NCBI RefSeq assembly: GCF_014653155.1
Contig: NZ_BNAF01000005.1
Span: 1 to 64,000 of the forward strand
DNA: 64,000 nt
Reading direction: 5' to 3'
DNA from: Sphingobacterium griseoflavum
GTDB taxonomy: Bacteria > Bacteroidota > Bacteroidia > Sphingobacteriales > Sphingobacteriaceae
Below the pieces are notes generated by a model. It made no database searches, was not told the DNA's origin, and worked only from the letters and a program-made list of their open reading frames with translations. Positions 8,208 through 16,814 of the stretch are shown one piece after another; within the stretch, counting starts at the first letter, position 1; each line of letters begins with the position of its first letter. Both the position numbers and the translations under genes were made by a program.

Positions 8208-9065
8208 ATGTCTATACAATATATTAATTTTGACGGGCAAATTATCGCTGAAAGCCAGCATATAGCAAACATCGACAGCCGCGCTTTGCGATATGGCGAT
8301 GGTCTTTTCGAAACCATGTTGTGGAAAGATGGGGATATCCGCTTTTTGAAACGACACATCGATCGATTACAGCAGGGCATGCAAACCCTACAGCTGGAGG
8401 AGTCGACAAAATTTGACGAGTTTTTTTTGCGTTCCAAAACTGAGGAGCTTATTCGCAAAAACAATATGCTGGGGCAGCAGGCGCGCGTTCGGTTAACGGT
8501 ATTTCGTGCTGGCGGCGGCCTCTATTCGCCCGATACGAACAAACCGATGTACTGCCTTCAGGTATCTCGGATAGCAACCTCCCTGCGCGACAAGAAGCTT
8601 GGGCTCATAGTCGATCTATACACCGAGTTTAAGAAGCCTTACAGTGACCTCTCACATTTAAAATCAAACAATGCGCTGATCTATGTTATGGCGGGTTTGT
8701 ACAAGAAGAAGTTTGCCTATGATGAAGTGTTCATTCTTAATCAGGAAGGATACCTTTGTGAAGCATTGACTTCCAATATATTTGTGTATTACGAGAAGGT
8801 TCTTTATACGCCGGCGATCACCGAGGGCTGTGTAGCAGGTGTAATGCGCAGCGTGATGATGGACATTGCCAAATCTGAAAATATCCAAGTCGTCGAGGCT
8901 CAAATCAGCCCGGAAATTATGAAACAGGCTGATGAGATATTCTGTACGAATGCCGTACAGGGTGTACAGTGGGTGATGGGCTATAAACAGAAACGCTATT
9001 TCAACAAAATTTCAAGGATAATGCAGGATAAGCTTCAGCACTGGCCGGATGGCGAGCAAGACTAG
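8208..9065 (+). CDS. Class IV aminotransferase, aminodeoxychorismate lyase-like
   Basis: Fold-type IV PLP enzyme. RALRYGDGLFET near residue 26 is the family's substrate-side motif, Lys152 in HLKSNNALIYV is the expected PLP Schiff-base lysine, and Glu185 in CEALTSNIFV and TPAITEGCVAGVMR complete the PLP site. The short length (285) and the RYGDGLFET form suggest 4-amino-4-deoxychorismate lyase (PabC, folate pathway); a branched-chain or D-amino-acid aminotransferase cannot be excluded. It follows rluD by 10 nt. Confidence 0.85.
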   Translation: MSIQYINFDGQIIAESQHIANIDSRALRYGDGLFETMLWKDGDIRFLKRHIDRLQQGMQTLQLEESTKFDEFFLRSKTEELIRKNNMLGQQARVRLTVFRAGGGLYSPDTNKPMYCLQVSRIATSLRDKKLGLIVDLYTEFKKPYSDLSHLKSNNALIYVMAGLYKKKFAYDEVFILNQEGYLCEALTSNIFVYYEKVLYTPAITEGCVAGVMRSVMMDIAKSENIQVVEAQISPEIMKQADEIFCTNAVQGVQWVMGYKQKRYFNKISRIMQDKLQHWPDGEQD

Positions 9066-9083
9066 GGGGCGCAGGAGCGTGGC

Positions 9084-9120
9084 TGTTATGGAAGTAGGCT
9101 TTGACACCACTTTCATAACA
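9084..9120. terminator. Hairpin between convergent genes
   Basis: TGTTATGGAAGT pairs with ACTTTCATAACA over 12 bp (one G.T) around a 13-nt loop, in the gap between the aminotransferase and the convergent permease gene. There is no T-run after either side, so it is not a classical intrinsic terminator, but its place suggests a 3'-end structure. Confidence 0.45.
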
Positions 9121-9177
9121 ACCGGCTCATCCTAGCCTCCTTTTTTTGTCGATCTACCGCTGTCAATGGGGGCGATT

Positions 9178-10659
9178 TCAGACAGTTCGTTTCCGATTGC
9201 GCTGCACCAAAAGATAGCTGATGTACAGAAAAACCAACCATATTGGTATCAGTTCAACAGATATCTTCAATCCCGTAAACCACATCATCACAAGAACGCC
9301 TAAAAGAAATAGCAAGCTAGCATAATTCGTTAATGGATACCATATGGTGGGGAAGATAGAACGTTCTTTCTGCTTGCTCAGTTTCTGTTTGAAAAATATG
9401 TGCGTGAGGGAGATCATGATCCAGTTGATGACTAGTGAGGATACGACCAAGCTCATCAAGACTTCCAACGCCCTTTCGGGCATTATCTTGTTGATGACAA
9501 TACAAACTGCGACTAGGCCCGCAGAAACAAGAATGGCATTAATGGGCGAATGGTTACTGTTCAGTTTTGTTAAAAATCTTGGAGCATTGCGCTGTTCGGC
9601 CAATCCAAAAAGCATACGGGAGTTACTGTAAACGCAACTGTTATAAACCGAGAGTGCCGCAGTCAGAACAATAAGATTAAGAACATTGGCAATGATATTC
9701 GTCAGATAATAGGTCGCTCCAAAAAGCTCGAACTGTAAACCTTTTAGGCTAGCAAACACCTCGACAAAAGGACTTGTTTCCGATGTGATATCTCGCCAAG
9801 GCATCAGTGAAAATAGGATGATCAAAGAGCCAATGTAAAAAATCAAGATGCGCCAAAGTACTTGGTTGGTGGCTTTTGGTATGTTTTTTTCTGGATTTTC
9901 TGCTTCGGCCGCGGTAATACCGACAAGCTCAAGGCCTCCGAACGAAAACATGATCATGACCAGCGCAGCCAAAAGGCCTTGGTAAGAGCCACTCTCCGTG
10001 GTAGAGAGCCATCCTTTTGGAAAGAAGCCGCCATCATTTGTCAGGTTGTTTATGCTGGCATGCTCGCCGGCATTGCCACTGATCAGTAGATATGATCCAA
10101 AGATGATCATGGCAATGATCGCGACAACCTTAACAATGGAAAACCAAAATTCTGTTTCGCCGTAAACTTTCACCGAGGCTAAATTCAATGCATTGATTAC
10201 GAAAAAAAAGAACAAACTGGAAACCCATAGTGGAATCTCTGGCCACCAAAACTGTACGTAGTGGCCTATAGCCGTCAGTTCAGCCATACTGACCAACAGA
10301 TATAATACCCAGTAGTTCCACCCCGAAGCATACCCGGCAAATGAACCCCAGTATTTGTTGGCAAAATAGCTGAAGCTGCCCGATACAGGCTCCTGCACGA
10401 CCATCTCTCCGAGCTGACGCATGATAAAGAAAGCTATTAGGCCAGCGATAGCATAACCTAGAATAACAGATGGACCAGCTAAGACGGCAGCTTGGCCAAT
10501 CCCCAAAAATAAGCCTGTTCCGATTGCTCCGCCTAAAGCAATCAACTGAATATGCCGATTGCTTAGTCCTCGCTTTAATTTCTTTGTTTCTGTTGTTTTA
10601 GTTTCCAAGAGATATACAGTGATAGGTGTATTAGTTAGTTTCGATAGAAAACGCAGCAT
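9178..10659 (-). CDS. APC-superfamily amino-acid permease
   Basis: Inner-membrane amino-acid:cation symporter of the AAT group (relatives include GabP, CycA and AroP). The core starts LKRGLSNRHIQLIALGGAIGTGLFLG, the conserved first helix of the group, and about 12 membrane spans follow. The substrate cannot be assigned. The only ATG gives a 17-residue extension (MLRFLSK...) that lies inside a long inverted repeat; a TTG at 10608, giving a protein that begins LETKTTETKKLKRG, is a serious alternative that better fits the family length. The upstream gene ends 8 nt before the ATG. Confidence 0.9.
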   Translation of the reverse strand: MLRFLSKLTNTPITVYLLETKTTETKKLKRGLSNRHIQLIALGGAIGTGLFLGIGQAAVLAGPSVILGYAIAGLIAFFIMRQLGEMVVQEPVSGSFSYFANKYWGSFAGYASGWNYWVLYLLVSMAELTAIGHYVQFWWPEIPLWVSSLFFFFVINALNLASVKVYGETEFWFSIVKVVAIIAMIIFGSYLLISGNAGEHASINNLTNDGGFFPKGWLSTTESGSYQGLLAALVMIMFSFGGLELVGITAAEAENPEKNIPKATNQVLWRILIFYIGSLIILFSLMPWRDITSETSPFVEVFASLKGLQFELFGATYYLTNIIANVLNLIVLTAALSVYNSCVYSNSRMLFGLAEQRNAPRFLTKLNSNHSPINAILVSAGLVAVCIVINKIMPERALEVLMSLVVSSLVINWIMISLTHIFFKQKLSKQKERSIFPTIWYPLTNYASLLFLLGVLVMMWFTGLKISVELIPIWLVFLYISYLLVQRNRKRTV

Positions 10660-10684
10660 AGCTATGCTACTGTTTTCTATTGTT
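10644..10684 (-). terminator. Long inverted repeat between plug-family gene and permease
   Basis: ATAGAAAACAGTAGCATAG and CTATGCTGCGTTTTCTAT form a near-perfect 18-19 bp dyad with one bulge, with GCATAGCTATGC at its centre. It spans the last codons of the plug-family gene and the annotated ATG of the permease. Read on the minus strand it ends in GTTTTCTAT, so it may terminate the upstream gene; that would imply the permease has its own promoter and a later start. Confidence 0.5.
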
Positions 10685-11989
10685 TATTCCGATTGTACGA
10701 TAGCCGACCAGTTCATCCCAGTATGTGCCGATACGCCTGTTATAGATTAGTATTTGGTAATCATTGCCCGTGTCAAAATAGCTCCCAGAGAAGGCATCCG
10801 TTACTGCTTTTTTGTCGGGTTCTTCCAATACGTAGGTATAGTCATACAGGCCCTGCTTTAACTTCAATGCGGTCGTCCAACAGTCACGTGTTTGATCATA
10901 TTGAAGCTTGTTTTCGGCGGTGCGTGTGTAATTATTGAATCCGCCGACAATATAGATATTTCCTGTTACCTTTTTCTCTGTTTTTAGTGAAAAGTGAACG
11001 ATGGCATAGTCGCTGTCGACAGTCTGATCGTTGAAATCTTGGTTTCTGATATAGAAACGTCCGTTCTCATCAAAGGTAGACGCATAGCTGTTTTGCTGCT
11101 GGTCGTTATCGGTATACAGATGCACAATGATGGTGGAGTCGCTTGTCTGCAAGGATTGTACCCGCTCCGAAGCGGTACGGAAGCTCCTAAGATCCACAAA
11201 GCGAAACTCGCTACCGCCTTCGAAATCCAATGTTTCGGCGTTATTGTAGCGGAACAGGTTGGTATTGAAGAAATTCGGCTGTCGTAGTTTTAAGGTACGG
11301 TCTGGGCGTTGGTTCTGCAATACATAAACTGTTAGGTCGCGTTGAGGATTAGGGATAGTAAGCGCTGTGCTTAAATCAATATTGAGTTTCTGATTATGCG
11401 GTCGCTTGTGGACATTTAGCGAGGGCTGAATAGCAGCGGTTATCTTCACCAAATCGTTCAGCACGTAAAACCTGCGGGTGAGCAGCAGCCGTTCCTTGTC
11501 GCCGTCTTCATATACTTGAAGAATATAATTTCCCGCCAGTTTTGGTTTTAACGTGGCCGACGGAAAAGCCAATGTGTACCGCGTGTAGGGTTGGATTGTG
11601 CCCTTGGAGGGCATAAAGTCGTTTATTCTATCTTCGTTGAAACCGTCGACGTAATCCAAGATCGTTGCGCGGCTAGGGGTCCAGTCCTCGTTGCAATGCA
11701 CGATGCAAAAATAATAATTGCGCACATCGCCCCGCAGATCATCGAAGGAGAGAAGGAGCTTGCTGTTTCCGCCAATTTGGTAAACCGGAAATTCATTTTC
11801 CTCACCCTCCGGATAAAGCTGCACGCTGCGAATACTGGAAAGGTATGATCGATCATCATAGCGCAATTCTTGTCGTGGCGACCGTTCAAAACGTACCTTT
11901 TGATTTTTCCTCTTTTGTGCGAACGAAAGTACGGCGAGATTCGATAAAATCAGCAATGACAATAATCGCAAAGTGAAAGCGGTATTCAT
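10667..11989 (-). CDS. Type IX secretion system plug-family protein (DUF5103)
   Basis: An exported 440-residue protein of the DUF5103 family, now linked to the plug of the type IX secretion translocon SprA. The N-terminus is a signal peptide (MNTAFTLRLLSLLILSNLAVLSFAQ). The start of the mature protein, the IRSVQLYPEGEENEFPVYQI segment, the FCIVHCNEDWTPS stretch and the DYVDGFNEDRI motif are typical of the family. The upstream frame to 12106 is rejected because the signal peptide begins at this ATG. A role in T9SS here is inferred from the family only; no other T9SS genes are in view. Confidence 0.85.
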   Translation of the reverse strand: MNTAFTLRLLSLLILSNLAVLSFAQKRKNQKVRFERSPRQELRYDDRSYLSSIRSVQLYPEGEENEFPVYQIGGNSKLLLSFDDLRGDVRNYYFCIVHCNEDWTPSRATILDYVDGFNEDRINDFMPSKGTIQPYTRYTLAFPSATLKPKLAGNYILQVYEDGDKERLLLTRRFYVLNDLVKITAAIQPSLNVHKRPHNQKLNIDLSTALTIPNPQRDLTVYVLQNQRPDRTLKLRQPNFFNTNLFRYNNAETLDFEGGSEFRFVDLRSFRTASERVQSLQTSDSTIIVHLYTDNDQQQNSYASTFDENGRFYIRNQDFNDQTVDSDYAIVHFSLKTEKKVTGNIYIVGGFNNYTRTAENKLQYDQTRDCWTTALKLKQGLYDYTYVLEEPDKKAVTDAFSGSYFDTGNDYQILIYNRRIGTYWDELVGYRTIGINNRKQ

Positions 11990-12107
11990 TCGGTAAAAAT
12001 AACAAAACCGAGCTATTATCAGGGGACACTGCTGAATTAATTTCACCGTCCCGCACGAAAATCGGTCCAGCAAATAATAGTTTCCGCAGGAGGAATGCGA
12101 TAGCAAA

Positions 12108-12275
12108 CTAGCCTTTACCCTGGCTTTTCTCTACCTGCTGATTGGATAACGCACATCCACAACCCTTGCCGCAACCCGTCGACTTCTTCCTTGAAGGCAT
12201 AAATCTCCTCAGCAAGTAACCTATTGCAGCGATGAAAACCAGCGCGACGATAATGTATTGTATAGTTAAATCCAT
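12108..12275 (-). CDS. FeoB-associated Cys-rich membrane protein
   Basis: A 55-residue gene starting 3 nt after the feoB stop. One N-terminal membrane span (IIVALVFIAAIGYLL) is followed by a basic patch RRFMPSRKK and the cysteine motif CGKGCGC. This matches the small FeoB-associated Cys-rich membrane proteins found after feoB in Bacteroidota, possibly a counterpart of FeoC or an iron-handling accessory. The function has not been shown as far as I know. Translational coupling to feoB is likely from the spacing. Confidence 0.85.
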   Translation of the reverse strand: MDLTIQYIIVALVFIAAIGYLLRRFMPSRKKSTGCGKGCGCALSNQQVEKSQGKG

Positions 12276-12278
12276 CGT

Positions 12279-14381
12279 TTATTTCATGAGTTGGTACACG
12301 ACCAATGCGAGCACATAAGCTATACCGGTCATCATGCATGTCTGTATCGCGGTCCATTTCCAGGATCCGGTTTCGCGTTTCATGATGGCGATAGTACTCA
12401 TGCACTGCATGGCAAATGCGTAGAATAACAATAACGAGATACCCGACGCCAAATTGTACGCTGGCTGTCCTGTATTTCTATTTATTTCGGATTTCATTTT
12501 ACTCAGCAATGTTTGTTTTTGTTCATCATCTTCGATATCTACGTCTTCGCCCAAGCTATAGACCGTTGCCATCGTGCCGACAAATACTTCACGTGCCGCA
12601 AACGAGGATACCAGTCCGATACCCATTTTCCAATCGTAACCAAGTGGTGCAACGATCGGTTCAATGCCCATGCCAATGTATCCCAAGAACGAGTGTTCTA
12701 GTTTGAATGATGCGATTTCCTCGCTGAGATCCGCCTCGCTCAAGTCGGGATTTGCTTCGGTCACGTAGCGCTCTGCTTCGTTAAATCGGTCGTTAGGGCC
12801 AAAGTTACCCAATACCCACAATACAATAGCCATCGCCAGGATTATTTTACCTGCACCAAAAAGAAAGCCTGATGTCTTGTCCCACACATTATTGGTGACA
12901 TTGCGCCAGTCAGGTGTTTTGTAAGAAGGCAATTCAAAAATCAAGAACGATTTATGGTTGCTTTTCACAATTTTATTTAGCACCCAGGCTGATAGCAATG
13001 CGGCCACCACACCGAGAATATAGAGCAAGTTCAGCACCAAGCCCTGTAAGCCAAAGCCCAAAAAGGTATTGTTGGGTATCACGAGGGCAATAAGCACGAC
13101 ATAGATCGGTAGGCGTGCAGCACAGGTCATAAATGGCGTAACCAACATGGTGATAAGCCTTTCTTTGGTATTCTCTATATTCCGGGCGGCCATAATGGCT
13201 GGAACGGCACAACCGACGCCAGACATCAACGGGATAACGGATTTTCCGTTCAATCCATAGGGGCGTAACCATCTATCCATCAGGAAGACCACACGGCTCA
13301 TATAACCCGTTTCTTCCATTAGCGAGACCAGTAGGAATAGGATAGCAATTTGCGGTACGAAAATAACGATGCCACCGATACCAGCTAAGATTCCCTGCGT
13401 AATCAAATCGGAGATCGGGCCTTCAGGCAGGCTGGCGGCCGTCAGGTCAACAAAAGCGGCGAAATGCTCGTCAATCCAGTCCATGATCGGGGCAGATAGC
13501 GTGAATACCAACTGGAAAAGTATAAACAGCAGCAAAAAGAAAATCACATAGCCCCACACCGGATGCAGCAGAATTTTATCTATATGATTTGTTTTGCTGA
13601 CATGTAGATTCTCCTTCACCAACACTACGTTCGCAATATCGCGTTCTACTTGGGCGTTGCGCTGCATGGCTTCCCATTTCTGCAGCTGGTTGCCTGAAAT
13701 GTTGTGGTGATTGCGAATTTCCACCAGTCGTCGGCGCTGTTCAAGCGAAATAAACGAGACGTGCTCCTGCGCCAAAAATTGCCAAGTCTGGTATTCGGTG
13801 CTTAGCGGGAATAGCTTTTTAGCATCATCCAGTGCCTCCTTGTACTGTCCGTCAGCGATGAAACGGCTGAGGTGATGTGAAGGACGGATATCAAAGGCTT
13901 GAACAAGCTCTTGTATGCCTTTGCCATTTCTAGCATCTGTAGTCAAGACCTTCGTACCCAGATAGGCTTCCAGTTTTTGATAGTCAATCTCCAGACCTTT
14001 TGCCGCTAGCTCATCGATCATGTTGATAACGAAAATCGCTGGCACACCTAATTCGCGCGCTTGCTGGTAGAGGATAACCGAGCGTTTTATGTTGTTGGGT
14101 TCTGCGACAACCACGACCAAATCGGGGAATGATAGACTTTCCTTATTGGCAAGTGAATTGAAGACAATTTCTTCGTCCAATGATGTTGGAAATAGCGTAT
14201 ATGTGCCCGGTAGATCGATAACTGTATATGTTTTTCCGTTGGCTTTTACGTACCCTTCCCTTTTCTCCACGGTGATACCGGGATAGTTTCCTACATGTTG
14301 ATGTAGCTTGGTGATTCGATTAAACAAGGAGGTTTTTCCAACGTTGGGGTTCCCCAGCAGGGCAATGACTGTGTTCTTCAT
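12279..14381 (-). CDS. feoB: Ferrous iron transport protein B
   Basis: Fe(II) importer of the inner membrane. The N-terminal G domain has G1 GNPNVGKTS (residues 10-18), the switch region YPGITVEKREG, G3 DLPGTY and the G4 element NMID. The C-terminal membrane part carries the paired Gate regions (VGCAVPAIMAARNI and related) with conserved cysteines. The ATG giving MKNTVIALL is preferred: it lies just after the feoA stop and places the P-loop where expected; a TTG at 14399 would add six residues. About 700 residues is normal. It forms feoA-feoB-small Cys-rich gene. Confidence 0.96.
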   Translation of the reverse strand: MKNTVIALLGNPNVGKTSLFNRITKLHQHVGNYPGITVEKREGYVKANGKTYTVIDLPGTYTLFPTSLDEEIVFNSLANKESLSFPDLVVVVAEPNNIKRSVILYQQARELGVPAIFVINMIDELAAKGLEIDYQKLEAYLGTKVLTTDARNGKGIQELVQAFDIRPSHHLSRFIADGQYKEALDDAKKLFPLSTEYQTWQFLAQEHVSFISLEQRRRLVEIRNHHNISGNQLQKWEAMQRNAQVERDIANVVLVKENLHVSKTNHIDKILLHPVWGYVIFFLLLFILFQLVFTLSAPIMDWIDEHFAAFVDLTAASLPEGPISDLITQGILAGIGGIVIFVPQIAILFLLVSLMEETGYMSRVVFLMDRWLRPYGLNGKSVIPLMSGVGCAVPAIMAARNIENTKERLITMLVTPFMTCAARLPIYVVLIALVIPNNTFLGFGLQGLVLNLLYILGVVAALLSAWVLNKIVKSNHKSFLIFELPSYKTPDWRNVTNNVWDKTSGFLFGAGKIILAMAIVLWVLGNFGPNDRFNEAERYVTEANPDLSEADLSEEIASFKLEHSFLGYIGMGIEPIVAPLGYDWKMGIGLVSSFAAREVFVGTMATVYSLGEDVDIEDDEQKQTLLSKMKSEINRNTGQPAYNLASGISLLLFYAFAMQCMSTIAIMKRETGSWKWTAIQTCMMTGIAYVLALVVYQLMK

Positions 14382-14385
14382 GGGC

Positions 14386-14622
14386 TTATCTTTCGACAAA
14401 AATGTGGGCAGCTTCCGATTTACGTATGGCGACTAAACTGTTCGAACCAAGGAGATGTAGCCCAATAGGGCCGTTGAAGGGGGCTTTATGCCTAACTTCG
14501 ATCGTACATCCAGGAAGCAGGCCCATCTCAAAAAATTTGGCAGGTAATTCGGTGGCATTCAATTCGCTAATCTTAGCTACATCACCGACTTTCAAGATGT
14601 CCAACGTGAAACTTTTTTGCAT
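14386..14622 (-). CDS. feoA: Ferrous iron transport protein A
   Basis: A 78-residue SH3-like cytoplasmic partner of FeoB. Typical FeoA elements: LKVGDVAKISELNA, FFEMGLLPGCTIEVRHKAPF and GPIGLHLLGSNSLVAIRKSEA. It is the first gene of the feo operon, 4 nt before feoB. Upstream on the minus strand is TATCTTTG (14691-14684), a good -7 box some 60 nt before the ATG; no clear -33 box or Fur site was found by eye. Confidence 0.95.
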   Translation of the reverse strand: MQKSFTLDILKVGDVAKISELNATELPAKFFEMGLLPGCTIEVRHKAPFNGPIGLHLLGSNSLVAIRKSEAAHIFVER

Positions 14623-14754
14623 TTTCTCTGTTAAAATGATAATATAATCTATATTCGTGATCGAAAATATTTCGCTGTGCGACCAAAGATAACTAATTTA
14701 GATTTATTCTACGTAATTTAAGTTGTCACACTTTTGTATTACTAAGCCGCGTTT

Positions 14755-15219
14755 ATGAAGATTGAAGAGGAACTTAAAGTAAAGAAATTCACCAATGATT
14801 GGCAGCGTGCTACGGTCAACATATTGTTCACGGCCAGTTGGCTGGGGCTTATATTGGAAAAACGCGCTGCAAAAAAACAGATAACCCTGCAGCAGTTCAA
14901 CGCGTTACGGATATTGCGTGGTCAGTTGCCCAATCCCACGACGAACAATCTGTTGCGTGATCGCATGATCAGCAATACTCCCGATATATCTCGCTTGGTA
15001 GATCGTATTGTTAGTAAGGATCTTGCCTCACGTACCAAAAATAAGGATGATAAGCGTGCTGTAGATCTATACATCACCCAAAAAGGACTCGATCTGCTGG
15101 ATGAAATGGAAGAAGATATGATGCTTACGGATATCTTGCCCGAGCAATTGTCTGCACAGGAGGCCGCTATGCTAAGTGACCTTTTGGATAAGCTACGTGG
15201 CCCAGCTGAAAACCGTTAG
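14755..15219 (+). CDS. MarR-family transcriptional regulator
   Basis: A 154-residue winged-helix regulator. The recognition region NLLRDRMISNTPDISRLVDRIVSKDLASR followed by the wing (KNKDDKRAVDLYITQKGLDLLD) is the classical MarR pattern. It is divergent from feoAB with a 132-nt shared upstream region, so it might control feo, but MarR proteins are more often ligand or redox sensors. Its last four bases overlap the end of the convergent ZIP gene. The ligand is unknown. Confidence 0.9.
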   Translation: MKIEEELKVKKFTNDWQRATVNILFTASWLGLILEKRAAKKQITLQQFNALRILRGQLPNPTTNNLLRDRMISNTPDISRLVDRIVSKDLASRTKNKDDKRAVDLYITQKGLDLLDEMEEDMMLTDILPEQLSAQEAAMLSDLLDKLRGPAENR

Positions 15220-16043
15220 TGCTGATGGCCCTCATGATCTCCTACGTGATCGTGTACTTCTTCATGGAGATGTCTGTGATCCGTAGGGTGCGTATGATGC
15301 CCGTGGTGGTGGTCGTGCCCCTCAAAAAGGAAGTTGGCTAAAGATACCAATACGCCCAGTAGCACAGCGATCATTTTTTTCTTGTTGAACTTGTGGTGAT
15401 CCGCCGATCCGGATTCGAACAGTATGGTTGTCGATATGTGCAGGAATATACCGATCACAATAGCCATAATTTTATCGAAGTATTTTGCAATACTGCCGAT
15501 ATCGCCCTCACTGATACCTTTACTGGTGATAAATCCAAGAGGCGTCATGGCAGCGAAGAGTAAAACAAACAGTCCGATTTGGGTTTTGGATAAGCGCGTG
15601 CTCAATAAAAGGCTACCCAAGGCAAATGCAGCCGGTATGTGATGGATAGCAATACCAAAGACAAGTTCAGATTGATGACCTGCAGCAAGAGGCATGCCCT
15701 CTAGGAAAGCATGCAGACAAAGGCTCACCATAATCCCAAGTGGAAAAACTTGATGGTTATGGTGATGGATATGACCATGCTCAACGCCTTGAGAGAATTG
15801 CTCCAAAATCAATTGAAAAAGAAAACCGCCTAAAATATATAATCCTAATATCTCTGGCCGTGTGCCATCGCTTAAGTAAACATGGGGGATAAGGTGCAGC
15901 ACCGTGATGCTGAACAGATAGGCCCCACTAAAGGAAAGCACGAGTTTAAGCAGGCTGGTATTATCTCGTTTTACAAAGAAAACCGATACCCCGCTGGCAA
16001 AAGCAGAAATAAATAGGATGCTGACGATTAGTATTGAACTCAT
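15216..16043 (-). CDS. ZIP-family divalent metal transporter
   Basis: Inner-membrane metal (zinc or iron) transporter of the ZIP family: about eight spans, the HAFLEGMPLAAG and HHIPAAFALG helices that carry the metal-site His/Glu residues, and a His-rich loop HGHIHHHNH. The last 35 residues are a striking His/Asp/Glu tail (GHDHHHGHHTH, HEEVHDHVGDHEGHQH), probably for metal capture or sensing. The ATG overlaps the end of the PAP2 gene by 4 nt (ATGA), so the two are translationally coupled. With feo nearby this forms a metal-transport neighbourhood. Confidence 0.9.
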   Translation of the reverse strand: MSSILIVSILFISAFASGVSVFFVKRDNTSLLKLVLSFSGAYLFSITVLHLIPHVYLSDGTRPEILGLYILGGFLFQLILEQFSQGVEHGHIHHHNHQVFPLGIMVSLCLHAFLEGMPLAAGHQSELVFGIAIHHIPAAFALGSLLLSTRLSKTQIGLFVLLFAAMTPLGFITSKGISEGDIGSIAKYFDKIMAIVIGIFLHISTTILFESGSADHHKFNKKKMIAVLLGVLVSLANFLFEGHDHHHGHHTHPTDHRHLHEEVHDHVGDHEGHQH

Positions 16044-16642
16044 GTTGTTGCTGATGTTTCGGTAAGATTATCGTTTTGGAGAACGTCGGGAAAAAATCGC
16101 TTGAACAGATAGCCAACGCCTGTTCCGATCAGGATACCGAGTATGGCCCCGCAAAGGATATCGATAGGGTAGTGTACCCCAACATATATTTGTGAAAAAC
16201 TGATTACGCTGGCCCAAGTGATCCCTAGCCATAAAGCATGTTTCCAACGTCTGCGGAATAAGGCGATCCAAAAGAAAGCCATGGCAAAATGGTTGGTAGC
16301 ATGCGAAGAGGTGAAACTGAAACCAGAGCCGCAACGCACGCGGATATTTACCTCGTTCTTAAAAACAAGATCGTTGCAAGGACGTATGCGCTTTACATTC
16401 TTTTTTATTAAATGGGATGATAGCGCATCTGAAATGCCAAAATTTGCCAATGTAAATGCAACGATCAAAATTCCCATCTTGCCATAGTGCTTGATGAAGA
16501 AAATAATCAGAAAAAGATAAAGCGGAGCCCATGTGTATGGGTTTCGCAAAATTGGGAGTAGCCAATCAAAAAAAGGATTGCTTAATCCTTGATTGATGGC
16601 CAGAAAAACTTCCTGGTCAAAATGAATGAGTTGATTCAACAT
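16040..16642 (-). CDS. PAP2-superfamily phosphatase
   Basis: A membrane phosphatase of the type-2 phosphatidic acid phosphatase family, probably acting on undecaprenyl pyrophosphate or phosphatidylglycerol phosphate. The three family motifs are seen: KNVKRIRP (KX6RP), SFTSSHATNHF (PSGH-like, with the first Pro changed) and SQIYVGVHYPID (SRX5HX3D, with Arg replaced by Gln). About five spans. The catalytic His of motif 2 and motif 3 are both present. It is the first gene of a two-gene unit with the ZIP transporter. Confidence 0.88.
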   Translation of the reverse strand: MLNQLIHFDQEVFLAINQGLSNPFFDWLLPILRNPYTWAPLYLFLIIFFIKHYGKMGILIVAFTLANFGISDALSSHLIKKNVKRIRPCNDLVFKNEVNIRVRCGSGFSFTSSHATNHFAMAFFWIALFRRRWKHALWLGITWASVISFSQIYVGVHYPIDILCGAILGILIGTGVGYLFKRFFPDVLQNDNLTETSATT

Positions 16643-16814
16643 GATTTAAGTAGCTATATAAATACCCCCAAAAATAATTAATAAATATATAGGTCGTGTG
16701 CTTTTAACAAAACGACACAATGTTGCAACAAAGGTATGCTTTTGCCTGCAAATGTGAAACTTTTATATGATAATTTGTGATATAAAGTTATTTTTACGGT
16801 TCAAATAATTGACT

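Noticed and set aside
11990..12106. N-terminal extension of the plug-family protein
   Set aside because: The later ATG opens directly into a clear signal peptide; the extension is Cys-rich and unlike an export signal.
14623..14754. Fur box in the feoA/marR gap
   Set aside because: I looked for the usual 19-bp palindrome and found no convincing match by eye; only a -7 box is supported.
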